A model generated the notes under the pieces. That model saw only the letters and a list, made by a program, of their open reading frames with translations. It was not told where the DNA came from and ran no database searches. A program made the translations under genes and the position numbers. From NCBI RefSeq assembly GCF_004125265.1, contig NZ_RDTE01000003.1, positions 6,200,001-6,264,000 on the forward strand: 64,000 nucleotides of DNA, given 5' to 3'. Below are positions 33,934-41,754 of this stretch, piece by piece. This stretch comes from Streptomyces lydicus (GTDB lineage: Bacteria > Actinomycetota > Actinomycetes > Streptomycetales > Streptomycetaceae). The stretch's first letter is position 1, and each line of letters begins with the position of its first letter.

Positions 33934-35088
33934 TTGCAGCAGCTCAAGCTCGGAATCATGTCGCAGACCCGTAAAGAGAACGAGCACCGTCTGCCAATCC
34001 ACCCAGCGCACTTCGGACGCATCGACGCCGACCTCCAGTCCAGCATCTATCTGCAGACCGGTTACGGAGAGTACTTCGGCGTCCCGGACAGCCGGCTCGC
34101 ACCGTTGGTCGCGGGTTTCCGCTCACGCCAGGAACTGATCGCCGAGTGTGATGTCATCCTGCTCGCCAAGCCGCTGCACGAGGATCTGGCGGAGCTGCGG
34201 GACGGGCAGGTGCTGTGGGGGTGGCCGCACTGCGTGCAGGACGAGAAGGTCACGCAGGCCGCCATCGACCGCAGGCTCACCGTGATCGCCTTCGAGGCGA
34301 TGCACCACTGGACCCAGGAGGGTTCGTTCAACCTGCACGTCTTCCACAAGAACAATGAGCTGGCCGGCTACTCATCGGTGCTGCACGCCATGCAGTTGAC
34401 CGGTGCGACCGGTGACTACGGCCGCCGGCTGCGTGCGGTGGTGATCGGCTTCGGTGCCACCGCACGCGGCGCGGTCACCGCGCTCAGCGCGCTGGGCGTT
34501 CACGACGTGGACGTGCTGACCGCCCGCGGTGTCACTGCCGTCAGCTCACCGATCCACTCGGCGCGGATCGTGCACTTCGACCACGACGAGGCTGACGACA
34601 CCCTCGACCCGCGGCGCAGTATCGCGCTCACCGAGGACGGCCCGGAGCCGCTGGCCGATTTCCTCGCCCGGCACGACATCATCGTCAACTGCGTGCTCCA
34701 GGACACCGCGGCGCCGCTGATGTTCCTGATCAAGGAGGACCTGCCGAAGCTCGCGCCCGGCACCCTCGTCATCGACGTTTCCTGCGACGAGGGCATGGGC
34801 TTCGCCTGGGCCCGGCCAACCACCTTCAACGCCCCGATGTTCACCGTCGGCGACCACGTCCGCTACTACGGCGTGGACCACAGCCCCTCCTACCTGTGGG
34901 ACGCGGCCACCTGGGAGAACAGCGAGGCGCTGATCCCGTTCCTGCGGTCGGTCCTCGAAGGACCGGCGGGCTGGGACGGTGACGGCACGATCCGCCGGGC
35001 GATCGAGATCCGCGGCGGCACCGTCCAGAACCCCGCGGTCCTGGCCTTCCAGCACCGTGCCGAGCAGTATCCGCACATGCTGCTCTGA
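33934..35088 (+). CDS. N5-(carboxyethyl)ornithine synthase-like dehydrogenase
   Basis: 384 residues of the alanine dehydrogenase/transhydrogenase superfamily. N-terminal signature SQTRKENEHRLPIHP and central Rossmann segment VVIGFGATARGAVTAL; the sequence fits proteins named N5-(carboxyethyl)ornithine synthase, which reductively join pyruvate to the ornithine side chain. I chose TTG 33934 because AAAGGGG precedes it and the family N-terminus needs residues upstream of Met 33958. It is a single-gene unit ending in an exceptional terminator. Substrate not proven; a related opine-type reaction is possible. Confidence 0.8.
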   Translation: MQQLKLGIMSQTRKENEHRLPIHPAHFGRIDADLQSSIYLQTGYGEYFGVPDSRLAPLVAGFRSRQELIAECDVILLAKPLHEDLAELRDGQVLWGWPHCVQDEKVTQAAIDRRLTVIAFEAMHHWTQEGSFNLHVFHKNNELAGYSSVLHAMQLTGATGDYGRRLRAVVIGFGATARGAVTALSALGVHDVDVLTARGVTAVSSPIHSARIVHFDHDEADDTLDPRRSIALTEDGPEPLADFLARHDIIVNCVLQDTAAPLMFLIKEDLPKLAPGTLVIDVSCDEGMGFAWARPTTFNAPMFTVGDHVRYYGVDHSPSYLWDAATWENSEALIPFLRSVLEGPAGWDGDGTIRRAIEIRGGTVQNPAVLAFQHRAEQYPHMLL

Positions 35089-35099
35089 GCCGGCGCCGC

Positions 35100-35140
35100 C
35101 CGGCCGGCGGCGTACCAGCACCTGGTACGCCGCCGGCCGG
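35100..35140 (+). terminator. Very strong terminator
   Basis: A perfect 19-bp stem (35100-35118 with 35122-35140) closed by a 3-base loop, 11 bases after the stop codon. Confidence 0.9.
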
Positions 35141-35306
35141 GCGCTCGCTTCGGTCGCCGGGACCGGCACGGGTCAGCACCCAGGCAGGTCACGCCGTGCC
35201 CCTTGCACGGGAACCCGGTGAATGTACGGGGGCACCGCGCTGGTTCCAGGGTGTTCCAGGCCTCTCCTTGAACGCCGCGAGGCAGAAGGAGCTTTGACGA
35301 CAGCCC

Positions 35307-35888
35307 TTAGCCGCGCAGGCCTCGGAGGACCAGGTCGCGGACGGCCTCGAAGTCGGCGGTGATCTCGGGGCGGGACCACTCGGGGGCGTAGCACGGGTCG
35401 TGGAAGCGGCCGGTGGCGTCGAAGACGGCGCGGGCGGTGGTGGCGGGGGAGGGGGTGTGGAATGTGCCCTGGCTGACGCCGGCTTCGATGATGGTGGTGA
35501 GCTGGGCTTCCAGATCGGTGACGTGCCGGTCGACCACTCCGCCGCTCTCGCCGATCAACGTCATATAGGTGGCGAAGAGTTCGGGATCGTCACCGGCCTT
35601 GTGCCGCTTGGCCTCGAACAGGGCGGTCAGCCAGCGGTCCAGACGCTCCGGAGCCGGCCCTTCCGTCGCGACGATGACCGAGAGCTCCTCGCTCGTACGG
35701 TCCAGCCAGCGCTCCGTGACCGCCTCCCGCAGCGCCGCCTTCGTGCGGAAGTGGCGGTAGACGCTGCCGTGGCTGACGCCCAGGGCGCGCGCCACGTCCA
35801 CGACCGTGGCCTTGGCCGGGCCGTAGCGGCGCAGTACCTCCTCGGTGGCTTCGAGGATGCGCTCAGGGGTCAACGTCTCGGGCGGCAT
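35307..35888 (-). CDS. TetR-family regulator
   Basis: 193 residues: helix-turn-helix VVDVARALGVSHGSVYRHFRTKAALREAV and a ligand domain with LDRWLTALFEAKRHKAGDDPELFATYMTL. ATG 35888 gives the usual short N-terminus (MPPETLTPERILEATEEVL). It lies downstream of an aldo-keto reductase on the same strand and could bind the dyad upstream of that gene. Confidence 0.92.
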   Translation of the reverse strand: MPPETLTPERILEATEEVLRRYGPAKATVVDVARALGVSHGSVYRHFRTKAALREAVTERWLDRTSEELSVIVATEGPAPERLDRWLTALFEAKRHKAGDDPELFATYMTLIGESGGVVDRHVTDLEAQLTTIIEAGVSQGTFHTPSPATTARAVFDATGRFHDPCYAPEWSRPEITADFEAVRDLVLRGLRG

Positions 35889-35944
35889 GGGGCGGTCGGC
35901 CTTTCGGGAGGGGCGGGGCGGGGAGGGGCTGGGTCTGCGAGCGG

Positions 35945-35985
35945 TGCCGGTGGCACACCAGGTGGGTGTGCCGGCACCGGCACGG
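35945..35985 (-). other. Inverted repeat upstream of the TetR gene
   Basis: GGCACACC (35952-35959) and GGTGTGCC (35965-35972) with flanking GCCGG/CCGGC elements; either a terminator for the aldo-keto reductase transcript or an operator. Confidence 0.45.
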
Positions 35986-36018
35986 GCATGGGCGCCGGTC
36001 CGTAGGTGCGTGGGTACA

Positions 36019-36096
36019 CCGGATTCGTGCGCTGGATTCGTGCGCCGGATTCGTGCACCGGGTTCGTGTGCCGGATCCGTGCGCTGGGTCCGTATG
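36019..36096. repeat. 13-bp tandem repeat, six copies
   Basis: Six contiguous 13-bp units, consensus CCGGATTCGTGCG, each differing at one to four bases, between the aldo-keto reductase and TetR genes. Confidence 0.9.
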
Positions 36097-36162
36097 GACG
36101 GTACCTGTCCCTGTTCCCATCCCTGCCCCGTACCCGCTCCTTCGGTCACGCCGCCCCCGGGG

Positions 36163-37167
36163 TCAGTGCTCGCTGTCCAGGTGGGCCATCTGGTCGGTGG
36201 GGTAGCGGGCACCGGCGGCGGCGCCGGCGGGGACGGCGCGCTCGATGGCGGCCAGGTCGTCGCCGTCGAGGGTGATCTCCAGGGCGCCGAGTGCCTCGGT
36301 CAGGCGGTCGCGGCGGCGGGCGCCGACCAGCGGAACGATGTCCTCGCCGCGGGAGAGCACCCAGGCAATGGCGGTCTGCGCGACCGAGATGCCCTTCTGC
36401 TCGGCGATCTTGCGCAGTGCGTCCACCAGGTCGAGGTTGCGGTCGAGGTTCTCGCCCTGGAAGCGCGGGCTCCTGCCGCGGAAGTCGTTCGCGGCGAGCT
36501 TGCGGTCCTGGCTGAAGTGGCCGCTGATCAGACCGCGGGACAGGACGCCGTACGCGGTGATGCCGATGCCCAGTTCGCGGGCGGTCGGCAGGATCGCCTC
36601 CTCGATGCCGCGGGAGATGAGGGAGTACTCGATCTGGAGATCCGAGATCGGGGCGACGGCGGCGGCCCGGCGCAGGGTCTCCGCGCCGACCTCGGAGAGG
36701 CCGATGTGCCGGACGTGTCCGGCCGCGACCAGCTCGGCGATGGCGCCGACGGTCTCCTCGACCGGGACGTCCGGATCGATCCGGGCGATCCGGTAGATGT
36801 CGATGTGGTCGGTGCCCAGGCGCTGGAGGGAGTACGCGGCGAAGTTCTTCACCGCGTCCGGCCGGCCGTCATAGCCGGTGAAGCCGCCTTCGACCGTGCG
36901 CAGGGCACCGAATTTGACGCTGATCTGCGCCTTTTCGCGGGCCGCCGCGGGGGCGGTGCGCAGGGCTTCGTTGATCAGCAGTTCGTTGTGACCCATGCCG
37001 TAGAAATCGCCGGTGTCGAGCAGGGTGATGCCCGCGTCGAGGGCGGCGTGAAGGGTGGCGATGGACTCGCTGCGGTCGCTGTCGCCGTAGAGGGCGGACA
37101 TGCCCATGCAGCCGAGTCCGAGGGCGGAGGTCCGTGGGCCGGTGGTGCCCAGGGTGCGGGTCTGCAC
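36163..37167 (-). CDS. Aldo/keto reductase
   Basis: 334 residues, (beta/alpha)8 NADPH-dependent reductase. Motifs: LGLGCMGMSALYG, catalytic DTGDFYGMGHNE (Asp and Tyr), Lys in ISVKFG; the usual HRxD motif reads IARIDP, so the catalytic His is replaced. C-terminal cofactor motif VPLVGARRRDRL. GTG 37167 is preceded by AGGAG at 7 bases. Upstream lie a purine-rich tract and a 15-bp inverted repeat over the probable promoter. Confidence 0.92.
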   Translation of the reverse strand: MQTRTLGTTGPRTSALGLGCMGMSALYGDSDRSESIATLHAALDAGITLLDTGDFYGMGHNELLINEALRTAPAAAREKAQISVKFGALRTVEGGFTGYDGRPDAVKNFAAYSLQRLGTDHIDIYRIARIDPDVPVEETVGAIAELVAAGHVRHIGLSEVGAETLRRAAAVAPISDLQIEYSLISRGIEEAILPTARELGIGITAYGVLSRGLISGHFSQDRKLAANDFRGRSPRFQGENLDRNLDLVDALRKIAEQKGISVAQTAIAWVLSRGEDIVPLVGARRRDRLTEALGALEITLDGDDLAAIERAVPAGAAAGARYPTDQMAHLDSEH

Positions 37168-37186
37168 TGCGTGCTCCTGGAGGACG

Positions 37187-37255
37187 GGAGGGACGAGGGG
37201 GAGGGGGAGGGGAGAGAAAGGAGAAGGGGGTCAAGGGGGGAGGGATGAGGGCGGG
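37187..37255 (+). other. Purine-rich tract upstream of the aldo-keto reductase
   Basis: About 70 bases almost entirely G and A on the plus strand with many G-runs. In the minus-strand message it becomes a pyrimidine-rich 5' leader; triplex or G-quadruplex formation is possible. Confidence 0.6.
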
Positions 37256-37289
37256 GCTGCTGCCCTGCCACTGCTCCGTCCTCACTATG

Positions 37290-37331
37290 ACATGACGACT
37301 GACAGATTTCAATAATTGTCAGCCGTCATGT
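37290..37331. promoter_or_regulatory. 15-bp inverted repeat over the aldo-keto reductase promoter
   Basis: ACATGACGACTGACA (37290-37304) and TGTCAGCCGTCATGT (37317-37331) match in 14 of 15 pairs around an AT-rich 12-base spacer. On the minus strand TTGAAA, 17 bases, CATAGT overlaps it, so a bound repressor would block transcription. Confidence 0.65.
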
Positions 37332-37389
37332 GTAAGTCGCGCCCGGTCTCCCGTCGTTTCCCGCCCGCGTCCGTCCGCGTCCGCCCAGG

Positions 37390-38988
37390 TCAGCGCACCT
37401 GGCGGGGCAGGCGCAGTGCGAGCAGTGTCGTGCCCGCGACGATCGCCAGTTGCGTCAGCAGGGCGGCGAGCATCGCGTCGCGGATGCCGAGGGACGGCAT
37501 CAGGGCGAGGAAGAGCGTGCCGAGGGTGGCCACGCCCAGCGCGAGGCCGGACTGCTGGGTGGTGACCATGACGCCCCCGCCCACACCCGCCTGCGCCACC
37601 GGAAGTTCGCTCAGCACGATGCGCATCAGCACCGGCAGCACCAGGCCCTGCCCGAGGCCCAGCACGGCCATGCTCGACGTGAGTGAGGCCACCGATATCC
37701 CGGGCCAGCCCGTGTGCACGGTCAGCGCCAGGGCGATCAGGCCGGTGCCCTGGATCAGCGAACCGGCGATCACCACCCGCCGCCCGAACCGCATCACCAG
37801 CCGCGGACCGGCCAGCGAGGCGAAGAAGAAGGTGACACACAGCGGCGCCAGGGACAGCCCGGCCGCGAGCGGGCCGTAGTGCAGCCCGTTCTGGAGGGCG
37901 ACGGCGACGACGAACATAAAGCCGCCGAAGCCCAGCGTGAACGGGATGATCATGGTGAGTCCGCTGTTCACGGAGGGGATGCGCAGCAGCGAGGGCGGGA
38001 CGAGCGGGGTGCGGCCGGCGCGTTCGGCCCGGCGCTCGACGAGCAGGAAAGCGGCGGCGGCGAAGGGGAACACGGCCAGCAGGACCCAGGACCACACGGG
38101 CCAGCCGGCCGCCCGGCCCTCGGTCAGCGGCAGCAGCAGGGTGATCAGGGTGGCGGCGAGCAGCACGGTACCGGGGCCGTCCACCCGGCTCGGGTGCGGC
38201 GACCGGGTCTCGGGCACCGTACGGGCGGCCAGCAGCCAGGCCGCGGCGGCGATCGGGACGTTCACCAGGAAGACCGCGCGCCAGCCGGTGCCCGCCAGGT
38301 CGGCGGAGACCAGCAGGCCGCCGAGCACCTGGCCGACGGCGCTGGCGACACCGGCCGTGCCCCCGTACAGGCTGACGGCCTTGGCACGCCGCTGGCCCGT
38401 GGTCGTGGCCTGGATGGTGGCCAGCACCTGCGGCAGCAGCAGCGCGGCCGCCGCGCCCTGGGCGACCCGGGCGGCCACCAGCGTCCCGGCGTCCGGCGCG
38501 AGACCGCAGGCGAGCGAGGTGAGGCCGAAGGCGGCCAGGCCCCACAGGAACAGCCGTCGGCGGCCGATCATGTCGCCGAGCCGGCCGCCGAGCACCAGCA
38601 GCATGGCGTAGGCGACGCCGTAACCGGCCACCACCATCTCCAGCATCGCGGGCCCCGCGTGCAGGTCGTGGTCGATGGTCGGCAGCGCGACATTGACGAT
38701 AAAGAAGTCGATCATGGGTAGGGCCGCGCCCAGCAGCACGGTCAGCAGGCCGAGCGGGGTCAGCACGGTCGCGGCCGGCTGCCGCTGCGCGGCGGGGCCG
38801 GTCGCGGCCGGTACCGCCGGGATCTCCCGGGTATCCGAGGCGGTCGGTGCCATCCGTGCCGTCGGTGTCATCGGTGCGGCCGGGATCCCCGGGGCCTCCG
38901 GGATCGCGGCATCCGCGAGGGCGGCCGGGGCGCCAGGGGGTGCGGCCGGGGCTTCCGTAGTGGTCGTCAGTGCTCGGGTATCGCTCAC
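37390..38988 (-). CDS. DHA2-type MFS exporter (14 helices)
   Basis: 532 residues. A disordered Ala/Pro/Thr-rich N-terminus of about 80 residues precedes 14 helices; the loop after TM2 is GGRLGDMIGRRRLF and TM5 carries the antiporter motif GGTAGVASAVGQVLGGLL. Probable proton-coupled multidrug or metabolite efflux pump. GTG 38988 is the likely start (weak ribosome-binding site). Divergent from a MmyB-type regulator, which probably controls it. Confidence 0.9.
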   Translation of the reverse strand: MSDTRALTTTTEAPAAPPGAPAALADAAIPEAPGIPAAPMTPTARMAPTASDTREIPAVPAATGPAAQRQPAATVLTPLGLLTVLLGAALPMIDFFIVNVALPTIDHDLHAGPAMLEMVVAGYGVAYAMLLVLGGRLGDMIGRRRLFLWGLAAFGLTSLACGLAPDAGTLVAARVAQGAAAALLLPQVLATIQATTTGQRRAKAVSLYGGTAGVASAVGQVLGGLLVSADLAGTGWRAVFLVNVPIAAAAWLLAARTVPETRSPHPSRVDGPGTVLLAATLITLLLPLTEGRAAGWPVWSWVLLAVFPFAAAAFLLVERRAERAGRTPLVPPSLLRIPSVNSGLTMIIPFTLGFGGFMFVVAVALQNGLHYGPLAAGLSLAPLCVTFFFASLAGPRLVMRFGRRVVIAGSLIQGTGLIALALTVHTGWPGISVASLTSSMAVLGLGQGLVLPVLMRIVLSELPVAQAGVGGGVMVTTQQSGLALGVATLGTLFLALMPSLGIRDAMLAALLTQLAIVAGTTLLALRLPRQVR

Positions 38989-39015
38989 GGAACCGACGAT
39001 CGTCGACCGCTCAGG

Positions 39016-39047
39016 CTGGTACCAGAGTGTCCTTATCCTGGTACCGG
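39016..39047. promoter_or_regulatory. Paired CTGGTACC operator between MFS and regulator
   Basis: CTGGTACCAG, a perfect 10-bp palindrome (39016-39025), and CTGGTACCGG (39038-39047) lie 22 bases apart, two helical turns, in the divergent promoter region. Confidence 0.6.
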
Positions 39048-39089
39048 TGCTACCTGGCAACCGGCTGCGGACTGCGGCACCCTGGAGCC

Positions 39090-40058
39090 ATGACCGTGGA
39101 CACGCCCTCGACGCAGACTGCCACAGGCCCTGATGGCGCCACTGCCGCACGGCATGCCGTCGGACCGCGGCCCGCCACCACCCCGCGCGACGATGCCGCC
39201 CGCCGGGCCGAGCTGGCCGCTTTCCTGCGCAGCCGGCGGGAGCGGATCACACCCGAGCAGGTCGGGCTGCCACGGGGCACCCGCCGTCGCACCCCCGGAC
39301 TGCGCCGCGAAGAGGTCGCGCACCTGGGCGCCGTCGGGGTCACCTGGTACACCTGGCTCGAACAGGCCCGGGACATCCACGTCTCGCCGCAGGTCCTGGA
39401 CGCGGTCGCCCGTGCGCTGCTGCTCGACCGCGCCGAACGCAGTCATCTGTTCGCGCTGGCCGGAGCGATCGACCCGACGTCGGGCACGGAGTGCACCGGG
39501 ATCACGCGCGAACTGCGGCAGATGCTGCGCCAGTTGGAGCCGTTCCCGGCCGTCCTCCAGAACAGCCGCTTCGACATCCGCGCCTACAACGCCACATACG
39601 GCCGTCTGATGTGCGACCTCGACGCGCTGCCCGAGGAGGACCGCAACTGCATGTGGCTGGCGTTCACCCACCCCGAGTGGCGGGCGAGCGTGGTCGACCT
39701 GGACGCCACGATGCGGGTGATGGCCGCCAAGTTCCGGGCGTCGATGGCCGAGCATGTCGCGGAGCCGGCCTGGAAGGCGCTGGTCGCACGGCTGACGGAG
39801 GCGTCGTCCGAATTCCGGGAGATCTGGGCACAGCATGAGGTCATCCGCCCGATGAGCTCCCTCAAGCTCTTCCGGCATCCCCGGGTGGGCACGCTGCAGC
39901 TGTCCGCAACGAGCCTGTGGACGGGGCCCAACCCCGGCCCCAAGCTGCTGTTCTACACGCCGGTCGACGAGGTGACCCGGGAGCGGCTGGAACTGCTGGC
40001 GGCGGAGGCTGCATGGTCGGCGCGGTCGGCGGAGCCCCCGGCACTCGTCACGGCCTGA
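39090..40058 (+). CDS. XRE regulator with MmyB-like ligand-binding domain
   Basis: 322 residues: helix-turn-helix (LAAFLRSRRERITPEQVGLPRGTRRRTPGLRREEVAHLGAVGVTWYTWLEQARDI) and the MmyB-like PAS-type domain (AVLQNSRFDIRAYNATYGRLM...). In several Streptomyces loci these regulators control a divergent transporter or dehydrogenase and may bind fatty-acid-like ligands. The GGAG before ATG 39090 is very close. Confidence 0.92.
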   Translation: MTVDTPSTQTATGPDGATAARHAVGPRPATTPRDDAARRAELAAFLRSRRERITPEQVGLPRGTRRRTPGLRREEVAHLGAVGVTWYTWLEQARDIHVSPQVLDAVARALLLDRAERSHLFALAGAIDPTSGTECTGITRELRQMLRQLEPFPAVLQNSRFDIRAYNATYGRLMCDLDALPEEDRNCMWLAFTHPEWRASVVDLDATMRVMAAKFRASMAEHVAEPAWKALVARLTEASSEFREIWAQHEVIRPMSSLKLFRHPRVGTLQLSATSLWTGPNPGPKLLFYTPVDEVTRERLELLAAEAAWSARSAEPPALVTA

Positions 40059-40154
40059 GGGGCACCCGGAGAGACCCAGAGACCCAGACCCAGAGGCCCC
40101 CGGCTCCGGCCCCCGGCCCTCCGTCCTCGGCACCCCGACCATCCGCCCCGACGA

Positions 40155-41600
40155 CTAGGACCGCGCGTCCGCCGCCTGCTGCCCCCGTGCCCCGTCGTCG
40201 AACAGCATCGCCGTGCGGTCGGCCGTCGCCCTCGCCCACCGGCCCGTGGTCAGGGCCCCGAGCAGCAGCACGGCCGCGCCGCAGCCGGCGATGATCCACC
40301 ACGCCGGGCGGCCGGCCGCGACAAAGGCGTCCGCGGAGGCGGCGGCGTGCGCCCCGCCCGCCAGTACGGCGCCGATCACCGCGACGCCGAGCGACTGCCC
40401 GACCTGCCTGCTGGTGGAGGCGACGGCGGCGGCCACCCCTGCCTGGGCACGCGGCATACCGGACACCGCGGTGTTGGTGATCGGGGCGTTGACCAGGCCG
40501 AATCCGATGCCGAACAGGACATAGCCGGTGAACAGCAACGCATTCGTGGACTGTGCGTCGAAGGCCGCGAAGAGCAGCCCGCTCGCCCCCATCGCCGTAC
40601 CGGCGAGGAGCAGCGGGAGCCGGGGCCCCCGGTTGCCGACCAGCCGCCCCGACACCGGCGCGAAGATCAGCGTCATCCCGGCCATGGGGAGCATGTAGAG
40701 ACCGGCGTCCAAAGCGGACAGGCCACGGATGTTCTGCAGATACAGCGTGTTGATGAAGAGGAAGCCGGCCAGCGCGGCAAAGGCGCACACCGCCACGACC
40801 GTGGCGCCGCTGAACGGCACGCTGTGGAAGAACCGCAGATCGATCAGGGGTTCACTACGGCGCCGCTCGTAGGCGATCAGACCGGCCAGGGACACCACCG
40901 CCACCAGCACCAACACCAGGATCTCGGGGGACGTCCAGCCGGCGTCCGGGGCCTCGATGATCGCGTACGTCAGCGAGCCGAGCAGCGCGATTACCAGCAA
41001 CTGGCCGACCGGGTCGACGCGGCGCGGCTTGGGAGCGCGGGATTCCGGGACGTAGCGCAGGGTCAGGAAGAACGCCAGCGCCCCGATCGGGACGTTGATC
41101 CAGAAGATCGAGCGCCAGCCGACGCTCTGCACCAGCAGCCCGCCGATCACCGGCCCGGCCGCCATGCTGATGCCGACGACCCCGCCCCACACCCCGATCG
41201 CGCGGGCCCGCTCCCGGGGGTCGGTGAAGGTGTTGGTGATGATCGACATGGCGACGGGGTTGAGCATCGAGCCGCCGACCGCCTGCACCATCCGGAAGAC
41301 CACCAGCCACTCCAGCCCCGGCGCCAGGCTGCACAGCAGCGAGCCGGCCGCGAAGACCACCAGCCCCACCAGGAAGATCCGGCGCCGGCCGAGCCGGTCG
41401 GCGGTGGAACCGGACAGCATCAGCAGCGCCGCCAGGACCAGGGTGTAGGCGTCGATCGTCCACTGCATACCGGCGACCGAGGCGTGCAGCTCGTGCTGAA
41501 TGGACGGCAGGAGGATGGTGTTGTCGAGGCTGACGATCAGCAGGCTCATGCAGCAGACCGCCAGCACCAGGAGACGCCGTCGGCGGCTGAGATCAGGCAT
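40155..41600 (-). CDS. EmrB/QacA-type MFS exporter
   Basis: 481 residues, 14-helix DHA2 family: SLDNTILLPSIQHELHAS in TM1 with the conserved Asp, GSTADRLGRRRIFLVG and GVVGISMAAGPVIGGLL. Likely drug/metabolite efflux. ATG 41600 has no Shine-Dalgarno; TAGCGT sits 6 bases upstream of it, the layout of a leaderless transcript. Convergent with the MmyB-type regulator; no dedicated regulator is adjacent. Confidence 0.92.
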   Translation of the reverse strand: MPDLSRRRRLLVLAVCCMSLLIVSLDNTILLPSIQHELHASVAGMQWTIDAYTLVLAALLMLSGSTADRLGRRRIFLVGLVVFAAGSLLCSLAPGLEWLVVFRMVQAVGGSMLNPVAMSIITNTFTDPRERARAIGVWGGVVGISMAAGPVIGGLLVQSVGWRSIFWINVPIGALAFFLTLRYVPESRAPKPRRVDPVGQLLVIALLGSLTYAIIEAPDAGWTSPEILVLVLVAVVSLAGLIAYERRRSEPLIDLRFFHSVPFSGATVVAVCAFAALAGFLFINTLYLQNIRGLSALDAGLYMLPMAGMTLIFAPVSGRLVGNRGPRLPLLLAGTAMGASGLLFAAFDAQSTNALLFTGYVLFGIGFGLVNAPITNTAVSGMPRAQAGVAAAVASTSRQVGQSLGVAVIGAVLAGGAHAAASADAFVAAGRPAWWIIAGCGAAVLLLGALTTGRWARATADRTAMLFDDGARGQQAADARS

Positions 41601-41606
41601 GGTTGA

Positions 41607-41612
41607 ACGCTA
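41607..41612 (-). promoter_or_regulatory. -10 hexamer of the exporter, probably leaderless
   Basis: TAGCGT on the minus strand, 6 bases before the ATG. GTTG/CAAC arms (minus strand, around this hexamer) form a small dyad that could be a repressor site. Confidence 0.5.
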
Positions 41613-41754
41613 CAACGATCCCGGGTGCCCGGTCCTGGCAGGGCCACTCCCGGGGTGCGGGACAATGGGAGATCGCGGTGGCCGGACCGCCCGTACGGCC
41701 GCGGCTCGCCCGTCCCGCCGAAGGAAGCCGAAGAAAGCCGAAGGTATCGCCGTC

